The notes beneath the pieces are model-generated. The model was not told the origin of the DNA. It made no database searches and saw nothing but the letters and a program-made list of their open reading frames with translations. A program made the translations under genes and the position numbers. This document shows positions 17,811 to 25,588 of a DNA stretch of 64,000 nucleotides, piece by piece. The first letter of the stretch is position 1. Each line of letters begins with the position of its first letter. Source of the stretch: Hahnella lacustris (GTDB taxonomy: Bacteria; Pseudomonadota; Gammaproteobacteria; Burkholderiales; Burkholderiaceae_A); contig OZ239148.1 in assembly GCA_965194655.1 (NCBI GenBank), positions 1-64,000 on the forward strand, written 5' to 3'.

Positions 17811-19026
17811 GCGCGTCTGACCACTTCCATTGAAAAAACAAGGTGAGTGATACCCAGAGGGCCAGGCCCTGAAAGGCGAGCTCATAGGCTTCAGTCGGAT
17901 AGCGCCGAACACCATCGATGACGCTGCCTTGCCATTGGGCGTCTAAGACCAATCCAAATAGGGGGGGCAGGCCGATGCTTCCGGTCATGACACAGAGGTT
18001 CATGAACGCAACCACGGCGCCCGTATGCTGGCCTTTGGCCAGATCTTTGGCTGCCGCAAATGAGAGCACCATGGAGCCCGCACAGAGGCCCATGAGCCAT
18101 AGGCAAATCGTGGTGATCATGAGCTGCTCCCTCAGCACACCGGTGCTCAGGAGGGCCAGCATCACGATGACACCCGTGGTTCCTAGCATGAGTGGACGAC
18201 GGCGCTCCTGAATGCGATCCGACCAACGGCCAAAGACCACGCCCCCCACGGCAAAGAAGACCATCATGCAAGAGGACAGCAGCGTTGCGGTGCTTGCAGA
18301 AAGCGAGAATCCGGTCTTGAGGTAAGGCACGCTCCAGAGCCATGCCAGCGCAGCCATGCTTCCGGTCACGCCCATCTGTCCGAGCCCGAGCGTCATCAGT
18401 GAGCGCCATGGCAGGTGAAAAAAAGGCACCCTGGGCCGGACATCAGAGGCTTGTGTGGCCATCGGTGTCTCAGGCCGATCTCGGATCTGCCACCAGAAGA
18501 GCATGGCCAATCCTGCGGCGCAGGCACCACTGCCCATCAAAACCTCCCGCCATCCATAGGATTGCGCGAGCGTGCTCAGCGGGAACCCCGCAAGAACAGC
18601 CCCAACGGCGCCAACGGCCAATGAAAGACCTGTCATGCCTGCAAATTTCTGGGGAGAGAACCACTCAGCGGCCAGCTTGAGGAGTGCAATCCAGGCGACG
18701 GCTCCGGTTGCACCGAGAATCAATCGACCCATTAGGGCCTGCTCCATGGCTGAGGCGGACGCAAACACGGCTACGCCCGTTGCGCCGCCCAATGCGGCCA
18801 TGGTCAGCACTCTGCGTGCACCCAGTCGGTCAACCAAGAGACCGGCTGGAAGCTGACACCCTGCATAGGTGAGGAAGTAGGCCGATGAGAGCGTACCCAG
18901 CGCCAGGGCGGTGGGAGCAATCTCACGGGAGAGGTCAAATGCCAGGCTGGCCGGTGCGACGCGTTGAAAAAAATCAAATAGATAAAACAGGGCCGCGAGG
19001 CCCCACATTCGGTAGGCCAACTCCAC
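17767..19026 (-). CDS. MFS transporter, substrate unknown
   Basis: This is a 12-helix major facilitator superfamily protein of about 419 residues. The MFS loop motif is visible as GLLVDRLGARRVL after helix 2, and FGRWSDRIQERRRP occupies the equivalent position in the second half. The substrate cannot be read from the sequence. The start is uncertain: a GTG at 19026 (11 bases after the hbd stop) is my choice, an ATG at 19008 is possible, and the frame is open to a TTG at 19092 inside hbd. It is the last gene of a metX-metW-hbd-MFS set. Its 3' end overlaps trkH by 44 bp. Confidence 0.8.
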   Translation of the reverse strand: MELAYRMWGLAALFYLFDFFQRVAPASLAFDLSREIAPTALALGTLSSAYFLTYAGCQLPAGLLVDRLGARRVLTMAALGGATGVAVFASASAMEQALMGRLILGATGAVAWIALLKLAAEWFSPQKFAGMTGLSLAVGAVGAVLAGFPLSTLAQSYGWREVLMGSGACAAGLAMLFWWQIRDRPETPMATQASDVRPRVPFFHLPWRSLMTLGLGQMGVTGSMAALAWLWSVPYLKTGFSLSASTATLLSSCMMVFFAVGGVVFGRWSDRIQERRRPLMLGTTGVIVMLALLSTGVLREQLMITTICLWLMGLCAGSMVLSFAAAKDLAKGQHTGAVVAFMNLCVMTGSIGLPPLFGLVLDAQWQGSVIDGVRRYPTEAYELAFQGLALWVSLTLFFQWKWSDALIDARKLAKTTPQR

Positions 19027-19036
19027 GGGCGCAGAT

Positions 19037-19885
19037 TTAGGTGTACTGATAGAAACCGCGCCCCGTCTTGCGTCCGAGGTGACCCGCTGCAACCATTTCC
19101 TTCAAAAGCGGAGCAGGTCGATATTTTGGATCTTCAAAGTGATCAGAGAGCACGTGCATGACCGCCAGCAAGACATCGAGACCGACGAGGTCTGCTAGTG
19201 CAAGAGGGCCGATGGGATGGTTGCATCCCAGCTTCATGCCGTCATCAATTTCCTGAGCCGTTGCAAGTCCCTCTGCCAGCACGAAGACCGCTTCATTGAT
19301 CATGGGGCAGAGCAGTCGATTTACCACGAAGCCAGCACTGTTTTTCACGACGATGGGCGTTTTGCCAATGTCTTGGGCGAGCGCTTGAATGGCTTGCACG
19401 ATCTGGGGCGCAGTCTGAAGGCCTTGAATCACCTCCACCAACGGCATCATGGGCACGGGATTAAAGAAGTGCATGCCAATGAATCGATGCGGTACCCGAA
19501 GCTTAGCGGCCAGGGCCGTAATCGAGAGTGATGAGGTGTTGGTTGCGATGATGCAATCCTCGCGCACCTGGCCCTCAAGCGTCTGGAGAATCTCAATCTT
19601 GATTCGCTCGTTCTCGGTGGCAGCCTCGACCACCAGGTCGACTGATGCCAAGGCATGAAGGTCCGTCGTGGCCTGAATTCGTGCCAGGGCGTCTGATTTC
19701 TGGACCTCTGTCAGGCTACCCTTTTTGATGAGACGATCGAGAGACCCTTCAATGGTTTTGACCGCCTTCTCGAGGGCAGGTGCTTGGATGTCCTGTAAGA
19801 CAACCGTGTGACCTGAACAGGCAAATGCCTGGGCAATGCCATTGCCCATGGTCCCGGCGCCGATCACGCCAATGGTTTGAATCAT
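19037..19885 (-). CDS. hbd: 3-hydroxybutyryl-CoA dehydrogenase
   Basis: This NAD(P)-dependent enzyme interconverts 3-hydroxybutyryl-CoA and acetoacetyl-CoA in fatty acid or polyhydroxybutyrate-related metabolism. The N-terminal Rossmann motif is IGVIGAGTMGNGIAQ. The catalytic region includes HRFIGMHFFNPVPMMPLVEV with the active-site His, and the C-terminal domain has NSAGFVVNRLL and GPLALADLVGLD. The ATG at 19885 is chosen because GAGGAG lies 8 bases upstream and it overlaps the metW stop as ATGA; a GTG nine bases earlier is also in frame. From this start it has 282 residues, the normal family length. Confidence 0.94.
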   Translation of the reverse strand: MIQTIGVIGAGTMGNGIAQAFACSGHTVVLQDIQAPALEKAVKTIEGSLDRLIKKGSLTEVQKSDALARIQATTDLHALASVDLVVEAATENERIKIEILQTLEGQVREDCIIATNTSSLSITALAAKLRVPHRFIGMHFFNPVPMMPLVEVIQGLQTAPQIVQAIQALAQDIGKTPIVVKNSAGFVVNRLLCPMINEAVFVLAEGLATAQEIDDGMKLGCNHPIGPLALADLVGLDVLLAVMHVLSDHFEDPKYRPAPLLKEMVAAGHLGRKTGRGFYQYT

Positions 19886-20514
19886 GATTGACACTCCTCA
19901 TTCGATTTTGCATGGAATTGATAGATCGCCACAGTGGCACGCAGCGATGCCCATGACTCAACACGAGCCATGTCGCCGGAGTTGAGTTCCCTAAGATACT
20001 CACGACGTGTGACGCGCAGCTGAAGCTGTTCGAGCAGGGCTTCAAAGTCTTTGGTGGTGGCGAAGTGAAGATTGGGCGTGTCGAACCATTGATAGGGCAG
20101 TCGGCGATTCACGGGCATTCGGCCCCTGAGCAGGGACCAGACATGTGACCAGTGCCCAAAGTTTGGGCTGCTGACGATGGCTTCCTGTCCCATGCGAGCG
20201 ATCTCACGCAAGACTTGTTCTGTGCGATGGGTGGCTTGTAAGACCTGCGAGAGAATGATCGTGTCGAACTTGGACTGCCCTAGCAGAGCGAGTCCTTGAT
20301 CGATGTCCCCCTGAACGACTGACAGCCCCTTGTGGATGCACGTCAGCAGTTTGTCATGATCGATCTCTACGCCATAGACCGTGCAGCCTTTCTCGGTCTT
20401 GAGCCAATCGATGAGACTGCCGTCCCCACATCCGAGGTCTAACACTCGCGCGCCAGGCTTTACCCAGTCTGCGATGAGAGCGAGATCTGATCGAAGCCCA
20501 GGGCGCTTCATCAT
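19882..20514 (-). CDS. metW: MetW, methionine biosynthesis methyltransferase-fold protein
   Basis: MetW accompanies MetX in many proteobacteria and is needed for efficient homoserine acylation; its exact activity is not settled. The 210-residue protein has a SAM-binding motif (VLDLGCGDGSL, residues 24-34), then SPNFGHWSHVWSLLRGRMPV and LPYQWFDTPNLHF, which are hallmarks of the family. It overlaps metX upstream and hbd downstream, each as ATGA, so all three are likely translated from one message. Confidence 0.94.
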   Translation of the reverse strand: MMKRPGLRSDLALIADWVKPGARVLDLGCGDGSLIDWLKTEKGCTVYGVEIDHDKLLTCIHKGLSVVQGDIDQGLALLGQSKFDTIILSQVLQATHRTEQVLREIARMGQEAIVSSPNFGHWSHVWSLLRGRMPVNRRLPYQWFDTPNLHFATTKDFEALLEQLQLRVTRREYLRELNSGDMARVESWASLRATVAIYQFHAKSNEECQS

Positions 20515-21743
20515 GATCTGACCTCTGGCTGCTCAAGGTCTTGCGCCATGCGAGCAAAGTAGGATCGAATCACCGCGTGATAGCGCGGGTCAGCCATGAG
20601 AAACGCGTCGTGCCCATGGGGAGCGTCGACTTCAGAGTAGGTCACTTCATGGCCCCCTTCAATCAGAGCAGCCACAATTTCACGAGAACGCTCGGGAGAG
20701 AATCTCCAATCCGTCGTGAAAGACACCAGGCAGAAGCTGCACGTTGCAGGCGCGAGTGCCTGCGTGAGAGAGCCTCCCGTGTCTCGCGTCGGGTCGAAAT
20801 AATCAAGTGCGCGTGTGATCAGAAGATAGGTGTTGGCATCGAAGTAGCTCGAAAACTTTTCACCCTGATGCCGAAGGTAAGACTCGATTTGAAATTCAAC
20901 TTCAAATCCATAGCGATAGCGCTCAGAGGATTGAAGGTTCCGACCAAACTTCTGAGCCATCACATCGTCTGAAAGATAGGTGATATGGCCGACCATACGG
21001 GCGATGGAGAGACCTAGTTTGGGCACCACTCCGTGTGCATAGAAGTCGCCGCCGTGAAAGTCTGGGTCGTTCAGAATGGCCCGACGCGCAACTTCATTGA
21101 ATGCAATGTTCTGGGCGCTCAGCCGCGGCGTGGATGCAATGACAATCGCATGGCCGAGTCGTTCGGGATAGGCGATCGACCATTGAAGCGCCTGCATTCC
21201 GCCGAGGCTTCCGCCCATCACCGCGGCAAACCGAGCAATGCCCAGGTGATCCGCCAGTCTGGCTTGTGCACGCACCCAGTCCTCTACTGTGACGACAGGA
21301 AACCGTCCCCCGTAAGGCCGTCCGGTTTTGGGGTCTAGGCTTGCCGGCCCGGTGGACCCAAAACATGAGCCGAGGTTATTCACCCCAATCACAAAGAACA
21401 GATCGGTATCAACAGGCTTTCCTGGACCCACCATATTGTCCCACCAGCCGCGATCTGTGGGATCGCTCTCACGCGCTCCCGCCACATGGTGTGAGGCATT
21501 GAGGGCGTGACAGATGAGCACAGCGTTTGATCGTGTCGCGTTGAGTTCCCCATAGGTTTCGTACGCGAGGGTGTAGGGCCCAAAAGACTGGCCACTCACC
21601 AGAGGCAGTGGGTCTTCGAAATGAGCGAATTGTGTGGGAATGGGCCCAAGGTCTCGTGGATGATCCTGCATGGACTGCAATTTGACACAATTCGTTACAG
21701 TTTGGAGGGCCTCTCGCTCCGACACTTCAGGCTCTTTATCCAT
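20511..21743 (-). CDS. metX: Homoserine O-acyltransferase
   Basis: MetX acylates homoserine at the start of methionine synthesis; the acyl donor (acetyl- or succinyl-CoA) cannot be told from sequence alone. It is an alpha/beta hydrolase with the nucleophile elbow GGSLGGMQALQW (Ser179), a late Asp in TTDWRFSPE and His in DAPHGHDAF. From the ATG at 21743 (AAGG seven bases before) it has 410 residues, with a 24-residue extension before a second ATG at 21671 that would give the more usual length. The start lies only 25 bp from the divergent regulator, so promoters must overlap the neighbouring reading frame or start at 21671. Confidence 0.93.
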   Translation of the reverse strand: MDKEPEVSEREALQTVTNCVKLQSMQDHPRDLGPIPTQFAHFEDPLPLVSGQSFGPYTLAYETYGELNATRSNAVLICHALNASHHVAGARESDPTDRGWWDNMVGPGKPVDTDLFFVIGVNNLGSCFGSTGPASLDPKTGRPYGGRFPVVTVEDWVRAQARLADHLGIARFAAVMGGSLGGMQALQWSIAYPERLGHAIVIASTPRLSAQNIAFNEVARRAILNDPDFHGGDFYAHGVVPKLGLSIARMVGHITYLSDDVMAQKFGRNLQSSERYRYGFEVEFQIESYLRHQGEKFSSYFDANTYLLITRALDYFDPTRDTGGSLTQALAPATCSFCLVSFTTDWRFSPERSREIVAALIEGGHEVTYSEVDAPHGHDAFLMADPRYHAVIRSYFARMAQDLEQPEVRS

Positions 21744-21768
21744 GACTTGACCTTACCAGGAGCCCATC

Positions 21769-22179
21769 ATGACCGATGCCATTACCAGCCTCTTGGCTGC
21801 TCAGCACTACGATCGACTGAACCCTTCGACGCGCCCGGTGCGTCGACTGCCCACCGCAGCAGAATCGACCCTGTCTCCCGGAAACCGCCGACATCTCAAG
21901 CCAGGGGGCGGCTCGGTGATTCGAATTGAGGTCCAGGAGGCCCGATCGACCGATGCCCCTTGGGCGGCACTCACGCCGCGTCAGTTTGAGGTTTTGGGAT
22001 ACCTCGTCGAGGGTGCTCCCACGAAAGTGATCTGTCGCAATCTGGGCATGTCTGAGGGCACGGCAAAGGTGCACATCAGCGCCATCCTGCGAGCCCTGAA
22101 TGTGCAGACCCGAACGGAGGCCGTGTTGGCAGCGGTGCGTGCAGGCTGGATTCAACCGGTGATCTCAGCTGCTCAATGA
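21769..22179 (+). CDS. Small LuxR-type HTH regulator
   Basis: The C-terminal half (residues 65-130) is a LuxR/GerE helix-turn-helix: LTPRQFEVLGYLVEGAPTKVI, then NLGMSEGTAKVHISAILRAL and TRTEAVLAA. The first 60 residues look unstructured (Pro/Ser/Arg rich) and there is no receiver or autoinducer domain, so the signal, if any, is unknown. The start has a consensus AGGAG six bases before ATG. It is divergent from metX by 25 bp and its last 15 bp overlap the 3' end of ptsI. Regulation of metX is a guess from position only. Confidence 0.82.
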   Translation: MTDAITSLLAAQHYDRLNPSTRPVRRLPTAAESTLSPGNRRHLKPGGGSVIRIEVQEARSTDAPWAALTPRQFEVLGYLVEGAPTKVICRNLGMSEGTAKVHISAILRALNVQTRTEAVLAAVRAGWIQPVISAAQ

Positions 22180-23913
22180 TTCAAGCCCGGCCCTGACGCG
22201 TCGGCTATCAGGCAGGCGTAGGAGTCGAGCGACGGGCCGCTCCAGCAAGCGAGTGTCCGACTTTAGGACCTCTTGTTTGACCCGAAGAATCTCAACAGCA
22301 TGCATGGAAAAGCTTCGCAAACCCATGCCCAGCAGAAGCCGGGTGTACTGAGGTTCCCCGGCCATTTCGCCGCAGAGCGAAATGGGAGTCTGAGCGCGAT
22401 CACATGCTCGAATGGTGTCACGGATCAATCGAATGACAGCGGGATGTAAGGGGTCGTAAAGGTGGGAGACCTCGCGGTCGGTTCGGTCAATGGCCAGCGT
22501 GTATTGAATGAGATCGTTGGTCCCGATGGAGGCAAAATCCATATGGGCCAACAGGCCGTCAATGGCGATTGCAGCCGATGGCACCTCGATCATGGCGCCC
22601 ACTCGGATCTGTGGATCGAAAGACTCTCCTCGTGCCCGGAGTTCACCCATCGCGCGTTGAATCATTCGGCGTGCAGAGATCAGCTCCGAGGGGCCGCTGA
22701 TCAGTGGGATCATGATCTGAAGGGGCCCAAATGCGGAGGCCTTAAGCAAGGATCTGAGCTGCACGAGAAAAAGCTCGGGTTCGGCCAGACAGAGTCGAAT
22801 GGCACGCAGCGCGAGCGCTGGGTTGAGCGGCGGTGTGCGGTGGAGTTCGGACAGATAGCCGATGGCCTTATCTGCCCCAGAATCAAGGGTTCGAATGGTG
22901 ACGGGCTTTCCGTTCATGGCCATCACGACGGCCTTGTAGGCTGCTGTCTGGTCCTCCTCGCTTGGAGCAGAGTTGCGATTCATGAACAAGAATTCGCTTC
23001 GAAAGAGTCCCACGCCATCGCAGCCAGCGGCTGCGGCTGCCTGTGCATCCTCTGGAAGATCGAGATTCGCCATCAGCTGCACCCGCTGACCATCTAGGGT
23101 GGCGCTCACGAGGCTTTTGAGCCGCTGAAGTCGTTCATCACGAAGTCGCTGCTCGGCCTCTTCTTGCAGGTAGTCGGACCTGAGCTCTGGGTCAAGGCCG
23201 CCCACCACGACACCGGATCGAGAGTCCAAAACGAGCTCTTCACCCTGCTCAACCAGGCTGAAGAGGTGGCCCAGGCCGACCACGGCAGGAAGCCCTAGGC
23301 TTCGCGCCAGGATGGCGGTATGGGCGGTGGGACTGCCCGAATCCGTTGCAAATCCGGCAAATGCATGTTCACGGATCAGCAGCATGTCGGCGGGTGCAAT
23401 GTCCCGTGCGACCAGAATCCAAGGCTGCTGGGTATCCTTTGTCAGTTCTCTCAGCTGTTTACTGAGTCCCGGTCCACCCGCCATGGCTTTGAGGATTCGC
23501 TCGACCACCTGCTGGATGTCTGCCTTGCGTTCTCGGAGGTAGGGGTCCTCAAGGGCATCGAACTGGTCTGCGAGACGTTCATATTGTTGTACGAGGGCCC
23601 ACTCTGCATTGCAGCGCTCAGAGGCGATACGAGCCTCGGTCTGCTCGGCGAGTAAGGGGTCACTGAGTACCAGGCTCTGCAGGTCCAGAAAGGCCATGAC
23701 TTCAGGGGCGGAATCGTCGGCGAGGCTATTGCCGACGGCTAAGAGTTCACCTCGAACCGTCTCAACGGCCTGGCGAAAGCGGACTTGCTCCTGATCAACC
23801 TGTGAGGCTTCGAGACTGTGACGGGGGACCTCCAGGTTGGCTGGTGCGAGGACCCATGCCTTTCCAATGGCTACTCGGTCTCCGACGCCCGTTCCGTGAA
23901 GGCTCCAGGTCAT
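22165..23913 (-). CDS. ptsI: PTS enzyme I (PEP-protein phosphotransferase)
   Basis: Enzyme I takes phosphate from phosphoenolpyruvate and passes it to HPr. The 582-residue protein has the phospho-His in GSPTAHTAILARS (His198), the PEP-binding TIRTLDSGADK and FRSEFLFMNR regions, and the catalytic Cys in SLCGEMAG. The start overlaps the HPr stop as ATGA. Together with EIIA and HPr it forms a short phosphorelay. No sugar-specific EIIB/EIIC is present, so it probably serves regulation (as in other Betaproteobacteria) rather than uptake. Confidence 0.95.
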   Translation of the reverse strand: MTWSLHGTGVGDRVAIGKAWVLAPANLEVPRHSLEASQVDQEQVRFRQAVETVRGELLAVGNSLADDSAPEVMAFLDLQSLVLSDPLLAEQTEARIASERCNAEWALVQQYERLADQFDALEDPYLRERKADIQQVVERILKAMAGGPGLSKQLRELTKDTQQPWILVARDIAPADMLLIREHAFAGFATDSGSPTAHTAILARSLGLPAVVGLGHLFSLVEQGEELVLDSRSGVVVGGLDPELRSDYLQEEAEQRLRDERLQRLKSLVSATLDGQRVQLMANLDLPEDAQAAAAAGCDGVGLFRSEFLFMNRNSAPSEEDQTAAYKAVVMAMNGKPVTIRTLDSGADKAIGYLSELHRTPPLNPALALRAIRLCLAEPELFLVQLRSLLKASAFGPLQIMIPLISGPSELISARRMIQRAMGELRARGESFDPQIRVGAMIEVPSAAIAIDGLLAHMDFASIGTNDLIQYTLAIDRTDREVSHLYDPLHPAVIRLIRDTIRACDRAQTPISLCGEMAGEPQYTRLLLGMGLRSFSMHAVEILRVKQEVLKSDTRLLERPVARLLRLPDSRRVRAGLESLSS

Positions 23914-24182
23914 GCGAGCGTCTCCCCGAAACCGCCCTCGATGAGGTTCACGAGGGCCAGCAGGGCCGCCTCTTCTTGGGTTCCTGAGGTCTCAATCTGG
24001 ATGCTGACTCCGGGCCCTGCTGCAAGCATCGTGACACCCAGAACGCTCTTTGCATTGACGCGCTTGTTGCCACGACTGAGCCAGACCTCACAGGGAAAGC
24101 GACTGGCGGTCTGGGAGAGCTTTGAGGACGCTCTGAGGTGCAGGCCCAGTGCATTCACAATGGTGACGTCTCTGACTGGCAT
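23910..24182 (-). CDS. ptsH: HPr phosphocarrier protein
   Basis: HPr carries phosphate from enzyme I to EIIA. From the ATG at 24182 it is 90 residues, the standard length, with phospho-His15 in NALGLHLRAS and the regulatory Ser46 in AKSVLGV. The longer frame upstream belongs to the EIIA gene and is discarded. One base separates the EIIA stop from this ATG, and the stop overlaps ptsI as ATGA. A conserved Ser46 leaves open control by an HPr kinase/phosphorylase, whose gene is not in this window. Confidence 0.95.
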   Translation of the reverse strand: MPVRDVTIVNALGLHLRASSKLSQTASRFPCEVWLSRGNKRVNAKSVLGVTMLAAGPGVSIQIETSGTQEEAALLALVNLIEGGFGETLA

Positions 24183-24183
24183 A

Positions 24184-24597
24184 TCAGACCTGTGGCAGCT
24201 GCGTGATGCACGCGGTGGCAGAGGCTTGCAGCCGTTCTGCGAGGGCACGCGCAGGCTGTTCTCGATGGCTCAACGCCCTTAACAATATTGGGAGACTGAC
24301 TCCTGTCAGGCCAGCTCGAGTTTCGGGCGAAAGGGTAAGCCAATGATTGACGCCATTGCTGGGTGTTGCCCCCAGCAGATCGGTGAGCACCAGGACTTGC
24401 TCTGGGCAGCCGTCCTGAACCCAGAGCGCCTCGAGCTGCTCTTGCACCGAATTTGGCGTGGCGCTGCTAGGCACATCGAGTACCCCAATGGCGCGGAGTG
24501 TCATCCCAAAACCGTGACAGGCCACTGCATGAAGCGCTGAGGCCATGGGGGCATGACAGGCCAAGACGATCAGGGTCTGAGGGGAATCTGTGCTCAC
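24184..24597 (-). CDS. PTS EIIA component, mannose/fructose (EIIA-Man) family
   Basis: This 137-residue protein is a stand-alone EIIA domain of the mannose family, expected to accept phosphate from HPr. The likely phospho-His is His15 in CHAPMASAL, followed by the characteristic LTDLLGATPSN loop. No EIIB or EIIC partners are nearby, so it is probably a regulatory phosphate acceptor. The start codon is GTG and overlaps the gshB stop as GTGA, tying the PTS genes to glutathione synthesis. Confidence 0.9.
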   Translation of the reverse strand: MSTDSPQTLIVLACHAPMASALHAVACHGFGMTLRAIGVLDVPSSATPNSVQEQLEALWVQDGCPEQVLVLTDLLGATPSNGVNHWLTLSPETRAGLTGVSLPILLRALSHREQPARALAERLQASATACITQLPQV

Positions 24598-25580
24598 AGC
24601 CGGGCCTCGAGAGCATCCATCCAGGCCACTGCGGGATCTGCACCGGTCTGTTGGGCGATCTCCTGAAAGCCAGTCGGGCTGGTGACGTTGATCTCGGTGA
24701 GGTGTTCACCAATGATGTCGAGGCCCACCAGAAAGAGGCCCCGATCCCTGAGGATGGGCCCGAGCGCCTCAGCGATTCGGCGGTCTGAGTCTGAAAGCGG
24801 ACGAGCCTCACCTCGACCACCCGCGGCTAGATTCCCTCGAGATGCCCCCTCAAGAGGGATACGGGCCAGGCAGTATGGGAAGGGCTTTCCATCAATCAAG
24901 AGGACACGTTTGTCGCCGAGGGCGATGTCGGGCAGCCAACGCTGAACCATGATCTGTCGAGACCCATTGAGGCTCAACGTCTCGAGAATCACCGGTAAAT
25001 TGGGGTCCTGTGCATGGCTCAAGAAAATGCCACTGCCGCCCATCGCATCCAGTGGCTTGAGGACAATTCTTTCGTGACGGCGTGCAAAGGCCTGAACCGT
25101 CTGGAGCTCCGTGGTGATGAGTCCCTCGGGTGCCCACTCACTAAACTCCAAGACAGCGGTTTTCTCGCCGTGATCCCTGAGGGCGCGAGGACGGTTAAAG
25201 ACGGGCACACCCTGGCGTTCAAAGTGTTCGAGCATCTGGGTGCAGACATGAAAATCCACATCGTAAGGCGGATCTTTGCGCATCAGGACCGCGTTGACAT
25301 CTCTCGCCTCCAGCAAGGCTCGATGTCTCTCGACGTACCAGGCAGATGCATCTGAATCGCGAGGCCTCAGCTCTAAGGCCACTGCCTGGACATTGATCTG
25401 GGCACGACCATTCAAGAGGGTCTCGGGCTGGACAGTCGGCCAGTGGATGGAGAGTTCCTGGGGCTCTGCGGCCCAGATGGTGTGTCCACGAGCTGCTGCG
25501 GTCCTCATCATGGAGACCGAGCTGTCTTTGTGGGCCTTGAGACTCTCAAGCGGATCGAGAATGAAGAGCAGATTGGCCAT
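24594..25580 (-). CDS. gshB: Glutathione synthetase
   Basis: GshB joins gamma-glutamylcysteine and glycine using ATP. The 328-residue protein has the bacterial GshB pattern: LLFILDPLESLKAHKDSS at the N-terminus, VLMRKDPPYDVDF, ATP-grasp elements VLKPLDAMGGSGIF and QRWLPDIALGDKRVLLIDG, and the final EINVTSPTGFQEI. It begins 8 bp after gshA, with AAGGTG inside the gshA end as a likely ribosome-binding site. It overlaps the downstream EIIA gene by four bases. Confidence 0.96.
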   Translation of the reverse strand: MANLLFILDPLESLKAHKDSSVSMMRTAAARGHTIWAAEPQELSIHWPTVQPETLLNGRAQINVQAVALELRPRDSDASAWYVERHRALLEARDVNAVLMRKDPPYDVDFHVCTQMLEHFERQGVPVFNRPRALRDHGEKTAVLEFSEWAPEGLITTELQTVQAFARRHERIVLKPLDAMGGSGIFLSHAQDPNLPVILETLSLNGSRQIMVQRWLPDIALGDKRVLLIDGKPFPYCLARIPLEGASRGNLAAGGRGEARPLSDSDRRIAEALGPILRDRGLFLVGLDIIGEHLTEINVTSPTGFQEIAQQTGADPAVAWMDALEARL

Positions 25581-25588
25581 GACGGTGT

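Noticed and set aside
22462..23097. 211-residue frame opposite ptsI
   Set aside because: Antisense to the conserved enzyme I core; no recognisable motif.
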